Assembly (NCBI RefSeq): GCF_031199965.1
Contig: NZ_CP133605.1
Coordinates: 1,830,501-1,894,500 of the forward strand
Direction: 5' to 3'
From: Paenibacillus sp. D2_2
GTDB lineage: Bacteria > Bacillota > Bacilli > Paenibacillales > Paenibacillaceae
DNA: 64,000 nucleotides
Positions 18,302 through 28,229 of this stretch are shown here, in pieces. Below the pieces are notes generated by a model that saw nothing but the letters and a program-made list of their open reading frames with translations, was not told where the DNA came from and ran no database searches. Both the position numbers and the translations under genes were made by a program. The stretch's first letter is position 1; each line of letters opens with the position of its first letter.

Positions 18302-18751
18302 ATGGCTGCTGTAATTATACCCGTAAAGACAGAAGAACAATTGGAAGAATCGTGCAACATTCGAAAAGAGGTATTCGTGCAGGAGCAGAAGGTTCCGGAG
18401 GAACTCGAAATCGATGAGTATGATGTAATTGGACCGGACGCCCATCACATTCTTATCGAGATTGATGGAGTATATGCTGCCACAGGTCGGTTAATATACT
18501 ACAAGGATAACGCGGCGAAAATGCAGCGGATTGCAGTTCGTAAAGACTTCCGTTCGCAAGGGATCGGCAGAGTATTGCTGATTGCGATGGAGGAGTTGGC
18601 ACGTGAGCTTGGATTAACGAAGTCCGTACTGGATGCGCAGTGTCAGGCAGAAGCTTTTTATCAGAAGCTAGGCTATGTGACGACCTCTACGGAGACGTTC
18701 CTTGATGCCAATATTCCTCATGTCAGAATGGAGAAGCCACTGGAGCTCTAA
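18302..18751 (+). CDS. GNAT family N-acetyltransferase (YjcF/ElaA-like)
   Basis: 149 residues with the acetyl-CoA-binding signature MQRIAVRKDFRSQGIGRVLL (motif A, R-x-x-G-x-G) and the downstream FYQKLGYV of motif B. The N-terminal part, with IRKEVFVQEQKVP, is typical of the YjcF/ElaA subgroup of unknown substrate. The ATG at 18302 follows GGGAGGGATAGGA; an in-frame ATG at 18287 precedes that site and is not used as the start. Foldback repeat copy A lies directly upstream. Confidence 0.82.
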   Translation: MAAVIIPVKTEEQLEESCNIRKEVFVQEQKVPEELEIDEYDVIGPDAHHILIEIDGVYAATGRLIYYKDNAAKMQRIAVRKDFRSQGIGRVLLIAMEELARELGLTKSVLDAQCQAEAFYQKLGYVTTSTETFLDANIPHVRMEKPLEL

Positions 18752-18845
18752 TCCTCATACATTCCGTTATTTGGGACAAACTATACACATCCCTCTCAGG
18801 GAGACCCTGTGAAGGGAAACAATGAAGAGGAGATGTGATGGTAAA

Positions 18846-19085
18846 ATGGAAATGAACACACGCGAGTCATTCATTGCGGTTCAGAAGAACGGAGACGGTG
18901 ATCTCACCGCATTTAAAACTTCCAGCGGCCGGGTCCTTGATTATGAGCAGGCGCTGCAGGAGGTAAAGGCCGGAGCTATTGCAGGAGTCAATGTGTTCAA
19001 AGGACGGGACGGGGAAATGCACATCCGCGGAGATGCAGATGGCGACCCGACTAATAATTTGGATGCATTGCCGAGGTTTGAATAA
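18846..19085 (+). CDS. DUF3892 domain protein
   Basis: An 80-residue basic/acidic protein matching the DUF3892 pattern: FIAVQKNGDGDLTAFKTSSG, then DYEQALQEVKAGAIAGVNVF and DGDPTNNLDALP near the end. Function unknown; widespread in Bacillota. Conservation favours the start at 18846 (or the ATG six bases later) over the in-frame ATG at 18822, which lies before the GAGGAG ribosome site. Confidence 0.75.
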   Translation: MEMNTRESFIAVQKNGDGDLTAFKTSSGRVLDYEQALQEVKAGAIAGVNVFKGRDGEMHIRGDADGDPTNNLDALPRFE

Positions 19086-19107
19086 ATGAATTTCAATGAT
19101 GGAATGA

Positions 19108-19147
19108 CAACAGCCGCAGGTATATAACCTGCGGCTGTTGCATTTTT
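19108..19147. terminator. Bidirectional terminator between DUF3892 and MBL genes
   Basis: A perfect 14-bp stem (CAACAGCCGCAGGT and its complement) with loop ATATA, followed by CATTTTT on the plus strand. It lies between convergent genes and touches the MBL stop codon. Confidence 0.85.
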
Positions 19148-19880
19148 ATAGTGAATAAATTTCGTGTTGACGCAGAAATTGCATAGGGCCGGTTCTGCCA
19201 ATGAAGCTCTCCATATCATCCGCATAATGCATCAGATAGATCATTTGCTGAATTTCTTCAGGCAGGCTAAGCAGTTCATCCAGCGTCGTATGCACCGCAC
19301 CAGGTGAGATGAATTGAACCTCATGCAGCATTCTACGACAGTCTCGCTCGCGGACAAGCTTCATTAATAATTCAGGTTGGAAAGTCATATCCGCACTATA
19401 GAAAATCTCATGATTGATATATAATGAGTAGCTGTCTTTTCCAGGAATATGCGGAGTTTGAATCAATTCAACCGATAGTTTTGGCGACAAAGAATTTGAA
19501 ATTCCTTCTTCTAGTGTATGGACCTCAAAGGCATCCTCTAGTGAAGAGATCCCTTCTTGCGTTAATCCACCTTTGAGTGTATTTTCCCATAGAGGCTGAA
19601 CTAACTTCTTACTTATATATAGGACCGGCTTACGCCCGTACTGAAATTTCCCCCGAAAGGCGATTTCCTCAAGTCCACCGACATGATCCCCATGGATGTG
19701 GGTGATCAGAATCGCATCGATCTCGTCAGGTGACTTATCTATTTGATGTAGAGACAGTGGGGCGGTAATTCCGCAATCGATTAGCAGTGTGAAATCTTCT
19801 GTACTGAGAAGAGCATTATTGTTGAAATATTGCTTGGCGAAGGCACCGCCTGTACCTAGCATTTGAAGACTTAATGACAT
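19146..19880 (-). CDS. MBL-fold metallo-hydrolase (RNase Z-like)
   Basis: A 244-residue metallo-beta-lactamase-fold hydrolase. The zinc motif HIHGDHVGG lies near residue 60, preceded by LGTGGAFA and LLIDCG, and IFYSADMTF provides the later metal-bridging aspartate. The layout resembles the RNase Z/YhfI group. Substrate unknown. A GAGAGGTGA ribosome site precedes the start. It converges on the DUF3892 gene. Confidence 0.82.
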   Translation of the reverse strand: MSLSLQMLGTGGAFAKQYFNNNALLSTEDFTLLIDCGITAPLSLHQIDKSPDEIDAILITHIHGDHVGGLEEIAFRGKFQYGRKPVLYISKKLVQPLWENTLKGGLTQEGISSLEDAFEVHTLEEGISNSLSPKLSVELIQTPHIPGKDSYSLYINHEIFYSADMTFQPELLMKLVRERDCRRMLHEVQFISPGAVHTTLDELLSLPEEIQQMIYLMHYADDMESFIGRTGPMQFLRQHEIYSL

Positions 19881-20051
19881 ATTTATTCACCTCTCCATTT
19901 CGATGTTACATTACGTATAATATATCATTTCTTCACTAAGCCCCAAAATATCTTAAAAAAATAAAAAACCTTTCATGAAAAAAGCGCAACTTGATTCTTC
20001 ATTTGGAGTATAAATTTACATCAACATGAATCTTATGGAGGTTATTTACTT

Positions 20052-20615
20052 ATGAAATGGAGAAGAGTTGCAATACTCGCTACCATATTCTCCCTGATGG
20101 GAGGTTCGCTGCTGTTCGCTGATTCGGCTTCCCAGAAAGTCCGTCTACTTATGAATGGACGCGAGCTTGATGATGGAAGTTATATCATTGACGGTAAAAC
20201 TTATATCCCTCTTCGTGAACTACCAGGCTTGATTCAGTATGACGAGTCTACGAAGACGGTATATTATTATAAACCGAATGTACATATCTCTTTGTTTCAG
20301 TCTTCCGATGGCTCAGTCTTCGGTGATATCAATAAGACAGGGAAGCTGAAGTTCAATGTATTCTCGCAGATCGACAATTTGAAGACTGATATATCGGCGG
20401 TTCGGGTATCCATTTCATCTCCAGATGGCAACACAACTGTAATTCAGACGAGTGATATTCCGAAAGATCAGAAGGAGAATTTCTGGTTCCGGACCGAAGA
20501 TTTTACTTATGATTTCAAGAATGCTGGGAAATATAAAATTGGTTTCTACATGAAAGCGTCCAGCGGAGGAGATTTCACCTTAGTCTCTGAGAAAAGTATT
20601 AATGTGCTCAAATAA
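20052..20615 (+). CDS. Secreted protein with copper amine oxidase-like N-terminal domain
   Basis: A signal peptide (residues 1-23, FSLMGGSLLFADS) precedes a short copper-amine-oxidase-N-like domain: VRLLMNGRELDDG, then GKTYIPLRELPG and YDESTKTVYYYKP. This module is common in Paenibacillus surface proteins. The C-terminal half is a beta-rich domain (ISSPDGNTTV, FKNAGKYKIGFYM) resembling an Ig-like fold. It is not an amine oxidase. GGAGG is well placed before the ATG. Role unknown, probably extracellular or wall-associated. Confidence 0.75.
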   Translation: MKWRRVAILATIFSLMGGSLLFADSASQKVRLLMNGRELDDGSYIIDGKTYIPLRELPGLIQYDESTKTVYYYKPNVHISLFQSSDGSVFGDINKTGKLKFNVFSQIDNLKTDISAVRVSISSPDGNTTVIQTSDIPKDQKENFWFRTEDFTYDFKNAGKYKIGFYMKASSGGDFTLVSEKSINVLK

Positions 20616-20634
20616 CTAGCGCGAGTATTCTAAA

Positions 20635-20663
20635 TTGACCTGTCCGCTGTAAAGTGTTACGAT
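20635..20663 (+). promoter_or_regulatory. Predicted sigma-A promoter of the DUF1292 gene
   Basis: TTGACC at 20635-20640 and TACGAT at 20658-20663 with a 17-base spacer, 43 bases upstream of the start codon. Confidence 0.5.
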
Positions 20664-20705
20664 ACCACAAGGTTGATAACTTTAAACTAGAAGTGAGGTA
20701 TTTGA

Positions 20706-21023
20706 ATGAGCGAGCATAATCACGAGCACGGCGAAGCATGCGGCTGCGGACATGATCATGACCATGAGCATGAAGAGTTCGTATTGACCCTAACCGATGA
20801 AAATGGAACTGACGTGGAAATGGTTCTCGTTGAGACATTTGACGTAGGTGAGAAGCTATATGCACTGCTGCTTGAGCGCAACAATCCGGGAGCCGATGGC
20901 ATCATTCTACGTATGGAAGAAGAGAATGAAGAAATGGTGCTTTACAATATCGAGGATGAAGATGAGTGGGCTCAAGTAGAAGAAGCTTACAACCAGCTTG
21001 TATCCGAATTGGACGAAGCATAA
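20706..21023 (+). CDS. DUF1292 protein with histidine-rich N-terminus
   Basis: This 105-residue acidic protein has the DUF1292 core FVLTLTDENGTDVEMVLVET ... NIEDEDEWAQVEEAY, related to B. subtilis YrzB. The first 24 residues are unusually rich in His/Glu/Gly/Cys (HNHEHGEACGCGHDHDHEHE), a plausible metal-binding tail not present in all relatives. Function unknown. A GTGAGG ribosome site lies upstream and a terminator-like hairpin (about 21035-21083) downstream. Confidence 0.82.
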   Translation: MSEHNHEHGEACGCGHDHDHEHEEFVLTLTDENGTDVEMVLVETFDVGEKLYALLLERNNPGADGIILRMEEENEEMVLYNIEDEDEWAQVEEAYNQLVSELDEA

Positions 21024-21034
21024 ATTTTAGATCA

Positions 21035-21083
21035 ATAAGAGTTGTCTCAGGCATAAATTGTGCCTGGTGGCGGCTCTTTTTTA
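21035..21083 (+). terminator. Terminator of the DUF1292 gene
   Basis: Imperfect stem around CTCAGGCA / TGCCTGG with outer AGAG/CTCT pairing, followed by TTTTTTAG. Confidence 0.65.
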
Positions 21084-21086
21084 GTT

Positions 21087-21232
21087 CGCTCTGATCACGA
21101 AGTAACCAGAAAGCGGGTTTGCATGAATTTTAGAATCATCCGTATTTTAAAAACAGGACTTGCGGCTCTGTATTTCCCGCAAGTCCTGTCATCTTGATTC
21201 ACTTCGTGATCAAAACTTTTTGAACTACCTCT
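21087..21232 (+). repeat. Foldback repeat, copy B (partial)
   Basis: The right end of the repeat (TTGATTCACTTCGTGATCA then AAACTTTTTGAACTACCTCT, 21194-21232) abuts the speA stop codon. A second fragment of the conserved hairpin in the opposite sense (TGATCACGAAGTAA, about 21092) lies upstream, and the speA terminator lies between them. Confidence 0.65.
21153..21189 (-). terminator. Terminator of speA
   Basis: A 13-bp stem ACAGGACTTGCGG with its complement is followed on the minus strand by TTTTTAAAAT. Confidence 0.85.
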
Positions 21233-22705
21233 AGAAGATTGGATCAGCTTCTACGATAACCTTTACATTCTTAATGTAACGGTCTTCAGGTCCTTTTACA
21301 GGCAATCCAACCGTGACATGATCCTGGATATAATCGATATTGTCCTGGGAGATAACCTCGCCAGGCAAAAGAATCGGTATGCCAGGAGGATAGACATATA
21401 TGAATTCGGCGATGATCCGGCAGGCTGATTCGGCGAACGGAATCACTTCGGTATCTGCATAGAAGGCGTCACGAGGAATGAGCGATAATTGCGGAATCTC
21501 CGGTATTTTTACGATCAGTTCGTTAGCATTTCCTTCTTTATAATACAAATTGGACAGCTCGCGCAGTGCAGTCAGCAAGATATCTACAGTCTCTTGATTA
21601 TCCCCTGGGGTAATCAGACACAGGATATTGTACATATCACTGAGCTCAACTTCGATATTGTAATGCTCTCTGAGCCAGTTCTCTGTCTCGTAACCCGTGA
21701 TGCCCAAATGACGGACATGAATGGTTACCTTGGTAGGATCGAGATCGTAAGTGGCTTCGCTGCCGAGAATTTCCCGACCGAAGCTCTCCAGGCCTTCAAT
21801 ATCGTTCACACTACGGCGCACATAATCGGCTAATCGCATTGATTCCTCAGCGAGCTCATGACCATGAAGAGCCAGAGTTCTCCGCGAAGTGTCTAGTGAC
21901 GCTAGCAGAATGTAAGAGGTTGATGTCGTTGTCAGCATGCTCATAATGGTTTGGACACGCTGCGGATTCACATAGCCATTTTTCGTGTTCAGATTAAGTA
22001 CAGAGCTCTGGGTCATAGAACCGCCAAGCTTGTGCACACTGGTCGCAGCCATATCGGCTCCAGCCTCCATTGCAGACATCGGCAGATCTTCATGAAAATG
22101 AATATGAACACCATGAGCTTCATCTACAAGAACAGGAACGTGATAGCTATGAGCCAGTTCAACAATTTCCTCTAGATGGGCACATACCCCATAGTAGGTC
22201 GGGTTAATGACCAATACCGCCTTAGCATCCGGGTGCCGCTGTAGCGCTCTTCGTACCGAAGAGGTCGTAATTCCGTGATCGATCCCGAGATTGGCATCCT
22301 GCGCCGGGGATACGAAGACAGGCTTCGCACCGGAGAAAATAATCGCCGACATTACCGATTTGTGGATGTTCCTTGGTACGATAATCTTATCACCAGGTGA
22401 GCATACCGACAAAATCATTGTCATGATGGCTCCACTGGTCCCTTGCACCGAGAAAAAGGTATAGTCCGCCCCAAAGGCATCGGCTGCAAGTTTTTGGGCT
22501 TGTTCAATTACGCCCGACGGCTGATGGAGGTCATCAAGCGGGGCGATATTAATCAAGTCAATAGACAGAGCATTATCGCCAATAAAATCATGAAATTCTT
22601 TATCCATACCGTGGCCTTTTTATGCCCGGGAATATGGAATTGCACGGGGTTACCTGCCGCATGCTGCTTGAGTGCAGTAAATAACGGCGTAGTTTGATGA
22701 TCCAT
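21231..22705 (-). CDS. speA: Arginine/lysine decarboxylase, SpeA type (one frameshift)
   Basis: PLP-dependent decarboxylase of the Orn/Lys/Arg group, closely resembling B. subtilis SpeA, which makes agmatine for polyamine synthesis. Visible landmarks are PVQFHIPGHKK near the start, SVQGTSGA, LVDEAHGVHIHFH with the PLP-stacking His, and the PLP lysine in SVHKLGGSMTQ (about residue 226). Arginine is inferred by similarity; lysine cannot be excluded. Near 22614 one G is missing from what should be a GGG run, throwing GHKKGHGMDKEF out of frame; restoring it gives about 491 aa, the family length. AAGGCGG precedes the ATG at 22705. Confidence 0.9.
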
Positions 22706-22892
22706 GTAGTCGTCTTCCGCCTTTCGTGAAAAATTAACAAATTTGAGTATAGCAAAAAGTGACCGGAATGCAAGAAAAGATTCAGTTGCCCGACTAATTC
22801 TGTGTTTTAGCAGGTAAAAGGAGGCAATAAATTGGGCAAACTGATATCTATGAATAAGGGGAGAGGCATTCTTCCCAGGGAGGGGTGAGCAG

Positions 22893-24143
22893 ATGAAACT
22901 GACATCGAAGCTTGTTAACAAGTCGTTGTTAACTCCGACCTTTGTTTGTCTATGGATCATTATGTTTTTGGTTGAGTTCGTAAAAGGATCTTTACTGGTA
23001 TCCGTGCTGCCTGTCTATATGGGGGATGTGCTGAAGGTTAGTGCGTTCCTGATAGGACTATCCTTCTCACTCCAATATATTGGGGACAACCTATTCCGTA
23101 GCCCAGCGGGCTGGCTTGTAGAACGGCTTGGATTCCGCATGACGATGGCGGCCGGACTATTGATTACACTGGGAGCAGTATTGATTCTCAGCTTCATTAA
23201 GACCGTAGGCTTTATCGTGCTTGGCTGCGCCCTGCTTGGCATCGGGACGGCACCTTTATGGCCCTGCGTCATGATGGGAATATCTGCAGTAACCGAGGAG
23301 AAGAAAAATTTTGGAACAGCGATGGGAGTAATCCAGATTTCCAGTCTTGGCGGAACAGGACTTGGGCCGATTATCATCAACTTTCTCGTCAGTAAGTCTT
23401 ATACCCTGGTATTTTGGTTCCTACTAGCCTGTATGGTCGTTGTCGTGATCATCTCACTGTTCCTGCCTGGTAAATCGGGTAACAAGCAGGTGTACGTCGC
23501 ATCTAAAAGTGAAGGAAGGCAGGGAAGACTGCGTACGCTGCTACAGAACATCCGTCAAACACTGCACCACATCCGACATAATTTAAAGGTGAGCCCATTT
23601 CTGTATCCAGCGCTCTTTCTGCAGACCTTCGCGATCGGGTTATTAACACCGGTTATTACTCTATATGTGAGGACAGAGCTGGGACTGTCACCTGAAGCCT
23701 ACAGCGCAATGTTGATTGTTGGCGGGGGAATTGCTGTTGCTGGTTTGATTCCGGTCGGCAAATTAGTAGATCGTTACGGGACGAGCCTGTTTCTGAACAT
23801 TGGCTTCGCTTCTGCCGCTATATCGATCTTCCTATTTGCACTTACCCGCTCGATTCCAATTGTTTGGATTCTAGTTAGCTTGATTGGCCTCAGTTATTCC
23901 TGCATTCTGCCAACATGGGATACGATGCTGTCACATTTGATACCGGAGAGGGAGAAGGGAACGGTATGGGGATTCTTCCTGACGATCCAGGGTTTTGGTA
24001 TGATTATCGGCCCGATCGTCTCCGGGAAATTATGGGACTTACTTGGCCCATCAGCTCCATTCCTGGCCAGTGCCTGCTCTATGGGCTTGCTGTTCTTCGT
24101 ACACCTTATCCTCTCCCGGCCTCGGTATCAAAGCGCAAGTTAA
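22893..24143 (+). CDS. MFS transporter
   Basis: A 416-residue major facilitator with about 12 hydrophobic segments and a long basic central loop (about 200-230). The family motif after TM2 appears as RSPAGWLVERLGFRMTM and again in the second half as GKLVDRYGTSLF. Such proteins export drugs or other small solutes; the substrate is unknown. AGGGAGGGGTGAG precedes the ATG at suitable distance. It is divergent from speA, leaving about 190 bases for both promoters. Confidence 0.82.
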   Translation: MKLTSKLVNKSLLTPTFVCLWIIMFLVEFVKGSLLVSVLPVYMGDVLKVSAFLIGLSFSLQYIGDNLFRSPAGWLVERLGFRMTMAAGLLITLGAVLILSFIKTVGFIVLGCALLGIGTAPLWPCVMMGISAVTEEKKNFGTAMGVIQISSLGGTGLGPIIINFLVSKSYTLVFWFLLACMVVVVIISLFLPGKSGNKQVYVASKSEGRQGRLRTLLQNIRQTLHHIRHNLKVSPFLYPALFLQTFAIGLLTPVITLYVRTELGLSPEAYSAMLIVGGGIAVAGLIPVGKLVDRYGTSLFLNIGFASAAISIFLFALTRSIPIVWILVSLIGLSYSCILPTWDTMLSHLIPEREKGTVWGFFLTIQGFGMIIGPIVSGKLWDLLGPSAPFLASACSMGLLFFVHLILSRPRYQSAS

Positions 24144-24200
24144 CGACGATCAGGTTACCAGGGACAGGGGGGCAAGAAACACAGTATGGCCGATCCTGCT

Positions 24201-24233
24201 AAAAAGGAGCTATCCGGCATTCCGGACAGCTCC
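24201..24233 (-). terminator. Terminator of yktB
   Basis: Stem GGAGCT-TCCGG / CCGGA-AGCTCC (24206-24217, 24222-24233) with one internal mismatch. On the minus strand it is followed by TTTTT at 24205-24201. Confidence 0.75.
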
Positions 24234-24285
24234 ATTACTTTATTTTCCATATAGATTGAAATATCAACTTCACTGTCGTAGCGGA

Positions 24286-24912
24286 TTAAAAAGAAGCTTT
24301 ATATAAAGGATGTAATGTAGAGAAGGTTTCCTCTATCTTGGCTAATAATTTGTCTCCACTCAGCAAAATAGGGTCATCCCGCTCAATTCGCAGTCCGCAC
24401 ATCATTTCTGCCTTTTTAACATTCTTGAGCCGCTCAGCCATTTTCTTAAATTCAGCGGGCTTCAATTCAGCATGCAGCGTTCCATTCGGGTTAAAGTGAT
24501 CCATGGACCAGAAGAAGTTTTCTGGCATTGTCTTCTTTACATGGTTGGCGTGCTTGTCCAGGAAATCGGCGAATACAAGCTTATTTGGACTTTCGTAAAT
24601 AACGGCAAAAATAATGAACAGATGTGTGGAGAATAGCCCCACCTCGAAATGAGGCAATGCCTTGTATCCACGTTTGCTACTTGCCATAGCAACCCAGGTG
24701 TCGATCGGCGGGTTGACGGTACGTCTGGCGTGCTTGGCAACATGGGGATACATCTCTTCCCCGCAAAGCGCGGACAGATAAGTGGCTAGCGTCTGGCCTA
24801 AATACTCCAGCTTCGGTCTAACCTGGCCAATTATGGCTTCCATCCTACCCTCAAGGCCTGGCACTGTGAAGACATCAAAATCCTGCGCGGTGAAGCCGTT
24901 GAAATTCGTCAT
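24286..24912 (-). CDS. yktB: DUF1054 protein YktB
   Basis: 208 residues matching the UPF0637/DUF1054 family throughout, with FTAQDFDVFTVPGLEGRM at the start, RRTVNPPIDTWVA in the middle and FSTLHPLYKA at the end. Widespread in Bacillota; biochemical function unknown. A GGAGG-type site lies upstream of the start. It is a single gene with its own terminator. Confidence 0.88.
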   Translation of the reverse strand: MTNFNGFTAQDFDVFTVPGLEGRMEAIIGQVRPKLEYLGQTLATYLSALCGEEMYPHVAKHARRTVNPPIDTWVAMASSKRGYKALPHFEVGLFSTHLFIIFAVIYESPNKLVFADFLDKHANHVKKTMPENFFWSMDHFNPNGTLHAELKPAEFKKMAERLKNVKKAEMMCGLRIERDDPILLSGDKLLAKIEETFSTLHPLYKASF

Positions 24913-25223
24913 AATGAATTAACCTCCATATTCAGTGCTATAAAATCAGCACATTATGTCACAATTCAGCTGTTTTTAGTATATCATAAACATCGTTATA
25001 TCTAGCTTGTTCATCAGATTCCGCGATATTGCCGATTGGTGTCTCTCTGCCTTTTTGTAGCAGATCGGGCTTATAGAAGGGGAAAAATAATCAATAATCC
25101 AAGTTCCGTTACATACTATGGAGTATAAGATAAAGTAAGCCGCAATCGGGAGATGAAGGTGAGAGCTAAATGCAAGCATTATCGGCTGTTTAGCACTCTC
25201 ACAAATAATGAGGAGGGAGTGCC
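24913..25223. other. Intergenic region between yktB and the next gene
   Basis: No supported gene or RNA. It holds the divergent promoters; a GAGGAGGG ribosome site for the downstream GTG start closes it. Confidence 0.5.
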
Positions 25224-25820
25224 GTGAATAAAAGTTATGAAGTGGAATATTGCAACCTGGAACTCCGATTCGACCGTCGGCACATTCAGCAATTGATCCG
25301 TGATTTGATCCAAGATGGGTACTCTTTATATTGGAGCGAGAATGAGACGATCTTCATTATCTCCGTCCGTACAGGCCGCAAGCTGACAAAGCTGCGTTTT
25401 CAGCGTATTGCGAATGGATACAAGCTGGTTGGCGATTATATCATTAAGGATGCCAAGCTGGCCGAGTGGCTGGAGAAATTGATCGGCGATCTACGCGGGC
25501 ATGCTGTCGTTAAACGGTTCAGAGATCGGCAGATCGTGGTCGAGAACATCCTGTTTGGAGAAGTGATCAGACAGGTAGAAATTAATGGAGTAGAACACAA
25601 GGTTATATATCAAAAAGGGCCAGTGGTTGACGTGAAGAAAATGGCTGAATTATACATGGCTCAGCTCGCGGAGAAGCAGTTAGAACAGCTTCAGAAAGAG
25701 CTTGATGCAGAACTTGAGAAGCTGTATGCAGCGTTACGAGAGGGAGATCAGGAGGGCGCCGAGGTTTGTAAGGAGAAGCTGCGCAAGATCAGGCATGATT
25801 TAATCCTCCTCGAGTGGTAA
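25224..25820 (+). CDS. Hypothetical protein with C-terminal coiled coil
   Basis: This 198-residue soluble protein is of unknown family. The N-terminal 110 residues alternate charged and hydrophobic positions (LELRFDRRHIQQLIRDLIQDG, then FIISVRTGRKLTKLRFQRI) and look like an alpha/beta domain. Residues about 135-195 form a strongly charged coiled coil (AEKQLEQLQKELDAELEKLY). The GTG start follows GAGGAGGGAG at good spacing. It has no operon partner and lies upstream of gnd. Confidence 0.6.
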   Translation: MNKSYEVEYCNLELRFDRRHIQQLIRDLIQDGYSLYWSENETIFIISVRTGRKLTKLRFQRIANGYKLVGDYIIKDAKLAEWLEKLIGDLRGHAVVKRFRDRQIVVENILFGEVIRQVEINGVEHKVIYQKGPVVDVKKMAELYMAQLAEKQLEQLQKELDAELEKLYAALREGDQEGAEVCKEKLRKIRHDLILLEW

Positions 25821-26000
25821 TGATAAGAACAGGTATTGAACTAAATAATTTTGCGATTTACGCAAAATATAATTGCAGGCCCCCGATGAACTTGGGGCTT
25901 GTTTTATGAGGATATGATGAAGGTATTCACTTCTCCTCACAAAAGAGTTAAAATGATAGTATTAAAAAAATAAATAAACAGTGAGTAAAGGATGGAGACC

Positions 26001-27410
26001 ATGTCAAAACAACAAATTGGCGTAATTGGCCTTGCCGTGATGGGCAAAAACTTAGCCCTGAATATTGAAAGCAGAGGTTTTACTGTATCGGTATTTAACC
26101 GTTCTCCGCAAAAAACTCATGATTTGCTCGAAAACGAAGGGAAAGGCAAAAATCTTGTCGGTACCTTCTCCATTGAAGAGTTTGTTCAGTCTCTTGAGAC
26201 TCCACGCAAAGTTTTAATTATGGTACAAGCTGGTGCAGCTACCGATGCTACAATTGAGAGCTTGCTTCCACACTTGGACCAAGGTGATATTATCATCGAT
26301 GGCGGTAATGCATACTTCCCTGATACTCAGCGTCGCAGTACAGAGCTCGAGGCTAAAGGCTTCCGCTTCATCGGTACCGGTGTATCCGGCGGAGAAGAGG
26401 GCGCGCTTAAGGGTCCTGCTATCATGCCAGGTGGACCGGAAAGTGCTTATAAACTTGTAGAACCTATTCTGACTGCAATTTCTGCCAAAGTGAACGGCGA
26501 TCCTTGCTGTACATATATTGGACCAGACGGTGCCGGACACTATGTAAAAATGGTGCATAACGGTATCGAGTACGGAGATATGCAGCTGATCGGCGAAGCT
26601 TATCATTTGCTGAAACATGTCCTCGGCACCGATGCCAAGGAATTGCATGAAATTTTCAGTGACTGGAATAAAGGCGAGCTTGACAGCTACCTGATCGAAA
26701 TTACAGCTGACATCTTCTCCCAATATGATGAAGAGACAGGCAAACCAATGGTTGACGTCATTCTTGATGCGGCTGGTCAAAAGGGTACTGGTAAATGGAC
26801 AAGCCAAAGCGCGCTCGATCTGGGAGTGCCATTGTCCATGATTACTGAATCCGTGTTTTCCCGCTTCTTGTCTGCGATGAAGGAAGAGCGTGTGGCAGCA
26901 AGCAAGATTTTGAACGGACCAGCGAAGAAAGAATTCAAAGGCGACAAGCAAGAATTCATTGAAAATGTACGTAAGGCGTTGTTTGCGAGCAAGATCGTAT
27001 CTTATGCTCAAGGCTTTGCGCAAATGCGTGCGGCTTCCGATGAATATGGCTGGGATTTGAAATATGGAAATATCGCTATGATTTTCCGCGGCGGCTGCAT
27101 TATCCGTTCGCAGTTCCTGCAAAATATCAAGGATGCTTATGATCGCGATGCTGCGCTGAAGAACTTGCTGCTTGATCCTTACTTCAAGAATATTGTCGAG
27201 AGCTATCAGGATGCTTGGCGTAAAGTAATTGCTGCAGCAGTTGAGAACGGTATTCCAGTACCAGGCTTCTCAAGTGCTCTGGCTTACTATGACAGCTATC
27301 GTACTGAGCGCTTGCCAGCGAACCTGCTTCAAGCACAGCGCGATTACTTCGGTGCTCACACCTACAAGCGTGTAGACAAAGAAGGCGTGTTCCATCATCA
27401 GTGGTTCTAA
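26001..27410 (+). CDS. gnd: 6-phosphogluconate dehydrogenase, NADP-dependent
   Basis: A full-length enzyme (469 aa) of the oxidative pentose phosphate pathway, converting 6-phosphogluconate to ribulose 5-phosphate. It has the NADP Rossmann motif [16 protein letters not shown] at residues 5-20, FNRSPQKT after it, the substrate-binding [10 protein letters not shown] and catalytic [11 protein letters not shown] with the conserved Lys and Asn, and the C-terminal HTYKRVD tail. The ATG at 26001 has AAAGGA at the right distance; an in-frame ATG nine bases upstream is too close to it. It is followed by its own terminator. Confidence 0.95.
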   Translation: MSKQQIGVIGLAVMGKNLALNIESRGFTVSVFNRSPQKTHDLLENEGKGKNLVGTFSIEEFVQSLETPRKVLIMVQAGAATDATIESLLPHLDQGDIIIDGGNAYFPDTQRRSTELEAKGFRFIGTGVSGGEEGALKGPAIMPGGPESAYKLVEPILTAISAKVNGDPCCTYIGPDGAGHYVKMVHNGIEYGDMQLIGEAYHLLKHVLGTDAKELHEIFSDWNKGELDSYLIEITADIFSQYDEETGKPMVDVILDAAGQKGTGKWTSQSALDLGVPLSMITESVFSRFLSAMKEERVAASKILNGPAKKEFKGDKQEFIENVRKALFASKIVSYAQGFAQMRAASDEYGWDLKYGNIAMIFRGGCIIRSQFLQNIKDAYDRDAALKNLLLDPYFKNIVESYQDAWRKVIAAAVENGIPVPGFSSALAYYDSYRTERLPANLLQAQRDYFGAHTYKRVDKEGVFHHQWF

Positions 27411-27470
27411 GCCTGAGATGGACAGACAAGCCCATCTCTAAGTGGGTACCAATCTCATAGAGTGAGAATA

Positions 27471-27513
27471 AGACGTCGCACCCAGCGGAATACCGCTTGT
27501 TGCGGCGTCTTTT
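27471..27513 (+). terminator. Terminator of gnd
   Basis: A bulged stem AGACGTCGCA..AGCGG / CCGCT..TGCGGCGTCT with loop AATA is followed by TTTTGG. Confidence 0.7.
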
Positions 27514-27615
27514 GGAATCGTTGGCTCATTTCCTGAGGGGCCGGCGGATAGGCAGTGCCACAACTGCGCGCTCTGTGTTATGATATGAAAAAAAGTTTGC
27601 AAGCCTGAGTTAAAA

Positions 27616-27672
27616 ATGAGTTTCAAAAAGGTCTGTTTTCTTATCAAAAGCGGACTTTTTGAACAACTTCTT
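27616..27672 (+). repeat. Foldback repeat, copy C (short derivative)
   Basis: Only the two ends remain: GAGTTTCAAAAAGGTCTG and TCAAAAGCGGACTTTTTGAACAAC. The copy lies directly in front of aroK and would fall inside an over-extended aroK reading frame. Confidence 0.7.
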
Positions 27673-27684
27673 AAAGTAGGTGAA

Positions 27685-28200
27685 ATGTTGAGCAGTCACA
27701 AAGACAATATCATCCTTGTCGGCATGATGGGGACTGGTAAGTCAACAGTAGGAGCACATTTGGCAGATAAGCTCGGTTACCGACTGGTTGATCTTGATCA
27801 GCAGATCGTACAGCAGGCCGGCTGCTCAATCCCGCAAATCTTCGCCGAGAAGGGTGAGGCTTATTTCCGTGATCTAGAAGCGGATGTACTTGACCGAATC
27901 CTGCAAGAGGCCAGTATCGTGTTAGCAACCGGCGGAGGGGCTGTGTTGCGGGAGAGCAATTGCAAGTGCATGCTCGATCATGGACAAGTTGTGGCCCTTG
28001 CGGCTACGGTAGAGGAGATTTTAAGTCGTGTAGGCGAAGATAAGAATCGTCCTTTACTGGCTGGAGGCGCAAAGCAGCGGATAGAGGCTCTGCTAGAAGA
28101 ACGTAAGAACGCTTATCTGTTCGCACATCATCATGTGAATACGACAGGTAAGAGTGTTGAACAAGTCTCGGATGAGATTTTAATGCGTTGCCGCGGTTAA
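27685..28200 (+). CDS. aroK: Shikimate kinase
   Basis: A 171-residue P-loop kinase that phosphorylates shikimate. It has the Walker A motif GMMGTGKST near residue 13, a DLDQQI segment providing the Mg/shikimate aspartate, AYFRDLEADV with the shikimate-binding arginine, ATGGGAV, and NRPLLAG in the lid. The frame is open upstream to 27616, but that part is repeat copy C; the ATG at 27685 follows an AGTAGGTGA site. It is followed after 29 bases by an aroA-like gene, making a two-gene shikimate unit outside any larger aromatic operon. Confidence 0.92.
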   Translation: MLSSHKDNIILVGMMGTGKSTVGAHLADKLGYRLVDLDQQIVQQAGCSIPQIFAEKGEAYFRDLEADVLDRILQEASIVLATGGGAVLRESNCKCMLDHGQVVALAATVEEILSRVGEDKNRPLLAGGAKQRIEALLEERKNAYLFAHHHVNTTGKSVEQVSDEILMRCRG

Positions 28201-28229
28201 CCATCAATTCAAAAAGGAGAACTCATAAT